The notes beneath the pieces were generated by a model. It ran no database searches, was not told the DNA's origin, and saw nothing but the letters and a program-made list of their open reading frames with translations. A program made the translations under genes and the position numbers. Positions 4,016 through 5,427 of a DNA stretch of 5,427 nucleotides are shown piece by piece. Origin of the DNA: Bacillota bacterium (GTDB lineage Bacteria; Bacillota; Syntrophomonadia; Syntrophomonadales; Syntrophomonadaceae); NCBI GenBank assembly GCA_017861475.1, contig JAGFXV010000126.1, forward strand, positions 1-5,427. Direction: 5' to 3'. Position 1 is the first letter of the stretch. Each line of letters opens with the position of its first letter.

Positions 4016-5427
4016 ATGAAAAAGATCGGTATAACAGATACCAGTCTGCGTGATGGTCATCAGAGTTTATGGGCTACTCGCATGACCACTGATGATATGC
4101 TGCCGATTCTGGAGAAGCTTGATGACGTTGGTTATCACTCCCTGGAGGTTTGGGGAGGGGCAACCTTTGATGTGTGTATGCGTTATCTGAATGAAGATCC
4201 CTGGGAAAGACTGCGCATCATACGCAAAAATATCAAGAAGACCAAGCTGCAAATGTTGCTGAGAGGCCAGTCAATTGTGGGCTATACGCACTATCCGGAT
4301 GATATCGTCTACCGTTTTATTGATAAAGCCGCTGAAAACGGAATAGATATCTTCAGGGCTTTTGATGCTTTAAATGATATACGCAATCTGGAAACCAGCC
4401 TGAAAGCCATCAAAAAGACCGGCAAGCACGCCCAGGCCTGCGTGGTTTATTCCGTCAGCCCGGTCCACACCATGGATCATTTTGTGGAGACAGCATTGCG
4501 TTTGAAGGACATGGGTGCAGATTCCATCTGTATAAAAGATATGGCCGGATTATTGCAGCCTTATGTTTCCTATGAATTGGTCAAAGCTTTAAAAGAGTCG
4601 GTGGAGCTTCCCATTCAGCTGCACACTCATTATATTGGCGGGTTGGCGGTTGTTTCCTGTGTCAAAGCTGCGGAAGCCGGGGTGGATGTGATCGATACGG
4701 CCAGTGTGCCCATGGCCTTTGGCTCTTCCCAACCACCGGTGGAAACGATCGTACGCGCATTGCAGGGAGGTCTTTATGACACCGGTTTGGATCTGCACGC
4801 TTTATTTGATATCGCCGACCATTTTGAAGAATTAAGAAAACACAAGGGATTCGAACGCGGTGTGACTAGAATATCTGATATGAAAGTGTTTGAACATCAG
4901 GTCCCGGGAGGCATGATTTCAAATCTGGTTTCCCAATTGGAAGAACAGAAGGCTTCGGATCGGTTACCGGAAGTATTGAAAGAGATCCCCAGAGTGAGAA
5001 AGGATCTGGGTTATCCTCCGCTGGTTACGCCCACCAGTCAGATTGTCGGTGTTCAAGCGGTTCTGAACATTCTGGCGGGAGAAAGATACAAACTTTGTCC
5101 GGGCGAAGTCAAGGATTACGTCCGGGGATTTTATGGTAAACCGCCGGCACCAATCGATGCTGAAGTACAGAAGAAAATTATTGGTGATGAAGAGGTTATA
5201 AACGCCCGTCCGGCAGATTTGCTGGAGCCCGGTTGGGAAAAGGGCAAAAAGGAAATGGCTGAGATTTCGGATAACGAAGAAGACATTCTAGCTTATGTCC
5301 TATTCCCGCAGGTAGCTTTAAAATTCTTTGCCTATCGCAAAGAGCAGCAAAAAGAGGATATGCCGCAGATATTACCTGCTGATAGTGTAGGCAGCGAAGC
5401 GGTCAGACAGGAAGAGGTTATAAAAAA
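4016..5427 (+). CDS. oadA: Biotin-dependent oxaloacetate decarboxylase alpha / pyruvate carboxylase subunit B carboxyltransferase (3' end outside window)
   Basis: ATG 4016 follows GGGGG (4005-4009). The frame stays open for 470 codons to the window edge. Residues 1-~270 form the HMGL-like TIM barrel: TDTSLRDGHQS (7-17) with metal ligand Asp13 and substrate-binding Arg12/Gln16, LRGQ (82-85) and GYTHY (89-93), KDMAGLL with Lys174 as the expected carbamylated lysine, and HTH with metal ligands His203 and His205. Residues ~290-442 form the conserved PYC/OADA domain, with VTPTSQIVG carrying Thr338, the position of the catalytic threonine in pyruvate carboxylase. The enzyme moves a carboxyl group between carboxybiotin and pyruvate/oxaloacetate, acting in anaplerosis or oxaloacetate decarboxylation. 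No biotin-attachment motif (MKM) is seen before the edge. The last ~25 residues look like a polar linker, so either a biotin domain follows or the carrier is a separate subunit. Decarboxylase and pyruvate carboxylase (pycB) cannot be told apart here. The loop after HTH reads YIGG, unlike the common D/C-TSG. Confidence 0.9.
   Translation, partial: MKKIGITDTSLRDGHQSLWATRMTTDDMLPILEKLDDVGYHSLEVWGGATFDVCMRYLNEDPWERLRIIRKNIKKTKLQMLLRGQSIVGYTHYPDDIVYRFIDKAAENGIDIFRAFDALNDIRNLETSLKAIKKTGKHAQACVVYSVSPVHTMDHFVETALRLKDMGADSICIKDMAGLLQPYVSYELVKALKESVELPIQLHTHYIGGLAVVSCVKAAEAGVDVIDTASVPMAFGSSQPPVETIVRALQGGLYDTGLDLHALFDIADHFEELRKHKGFERGVTRISDMKVFEHQVPGGMISNLVSQLEEQKASDRLPEVLKEIPRVRKDLGYPPLVTPTSQIVGVQAVLNILAGERYKLCPGEVKDYVRGFYGKPPAPIDAEVQKKIIGDEEVINARPADLLEPGWEKGKKEMAEISDNEEDILAYVLFPQVALKFFAYRKEQQKEDMPQILPADSVGSEAVRQEEVIK

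Noticed and set aside
4016..4830. Assignment of the last gene to citramalate, homocitrate or isopropylmalate synthase, which share the HMGL-like barrel
   Set aside because: The RDGHQS, LRGQ, carbamyl-lysine KDMAG and TPTSQIVG motifs and the following PYC/OADA domain place it with the biotin-dependent carboxyltransferases.

Overview
The window is a typical piece of an endospore-forming Firmicutes (Bacillota) chromosome, most likely from an anaerobic, Clostridia-type organism. It holds most of the spoIIIA sporulation operon: the 3' half of spoIIIAB and complete spoIIIAC, AD, AE, AF, AG and AH. After a ~195-base intergenic region comes the 5' part of a gene for a biotin-dependent carboxyltransferase (oxaloacetate decarboxylase alpha / pyruvate carboxylase subunit B family), which runs off the right edge. 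Support for this lineage comes from the sporulation genes, the strong GGAGG-type ribosome binding sites, the frequent TTG and GTG starts, a G+C content that looks mid-40s by eye, and an oxaloacetate/pyruvate carboxyltransferase of the split or decarboxylase type.

Layout: positions 1-251 carry the end of spoIIIAB. Positions 288-3820 carry six further spoIIIA genes on the + strand, with gaps of 3-36 bases, or about a one-codon offset at AG/AH. Several ribosome binding sites lie inside the preceding gene, so the block reads as one translationally coupled operon. Its promoter and spoIIIAA lie left of the window. Positions 3821-4015 are non-coding and hold a near-consensus sigma-A-type promoter, an AT-rich palindrome in that promoter's spacer, a perfect 10-bp hairpin and a weaker stem just before the next ribosome binding site. 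From 4016 to the end is the carboxyltransferase gene. All genes are on the + strand.

How the genes work together: from studies in Bacillus subtilis, the SpoIIIA proteins are made in the mother cell and build a secretion-like channel in the outer forespore membrane, which joins SpoIIQ on the forespore side. AA is the ATPase and AB a GspF-like membrane protein. AC, AD and AE are polytopic membrane parts. AF, AG and AH carry ring-building (YscJ/FliF-like) domains in the intermembrane space. The carboxyltransferase is metabolic and very probably has its own promoter. Its position is notable because in B. subtilis the biotin-enzyme genes accB-accC also follow spoIIIAH closely.

I found no mobile element, CRISPR array, RNA gene or evidently undescribed system. 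The points most worth a second look are the intergenic control region, the variant HTHYIGG metal-site loop of the carboxyltransferase, and the conserved link between spoIIIA and biotin-enzyme genes.
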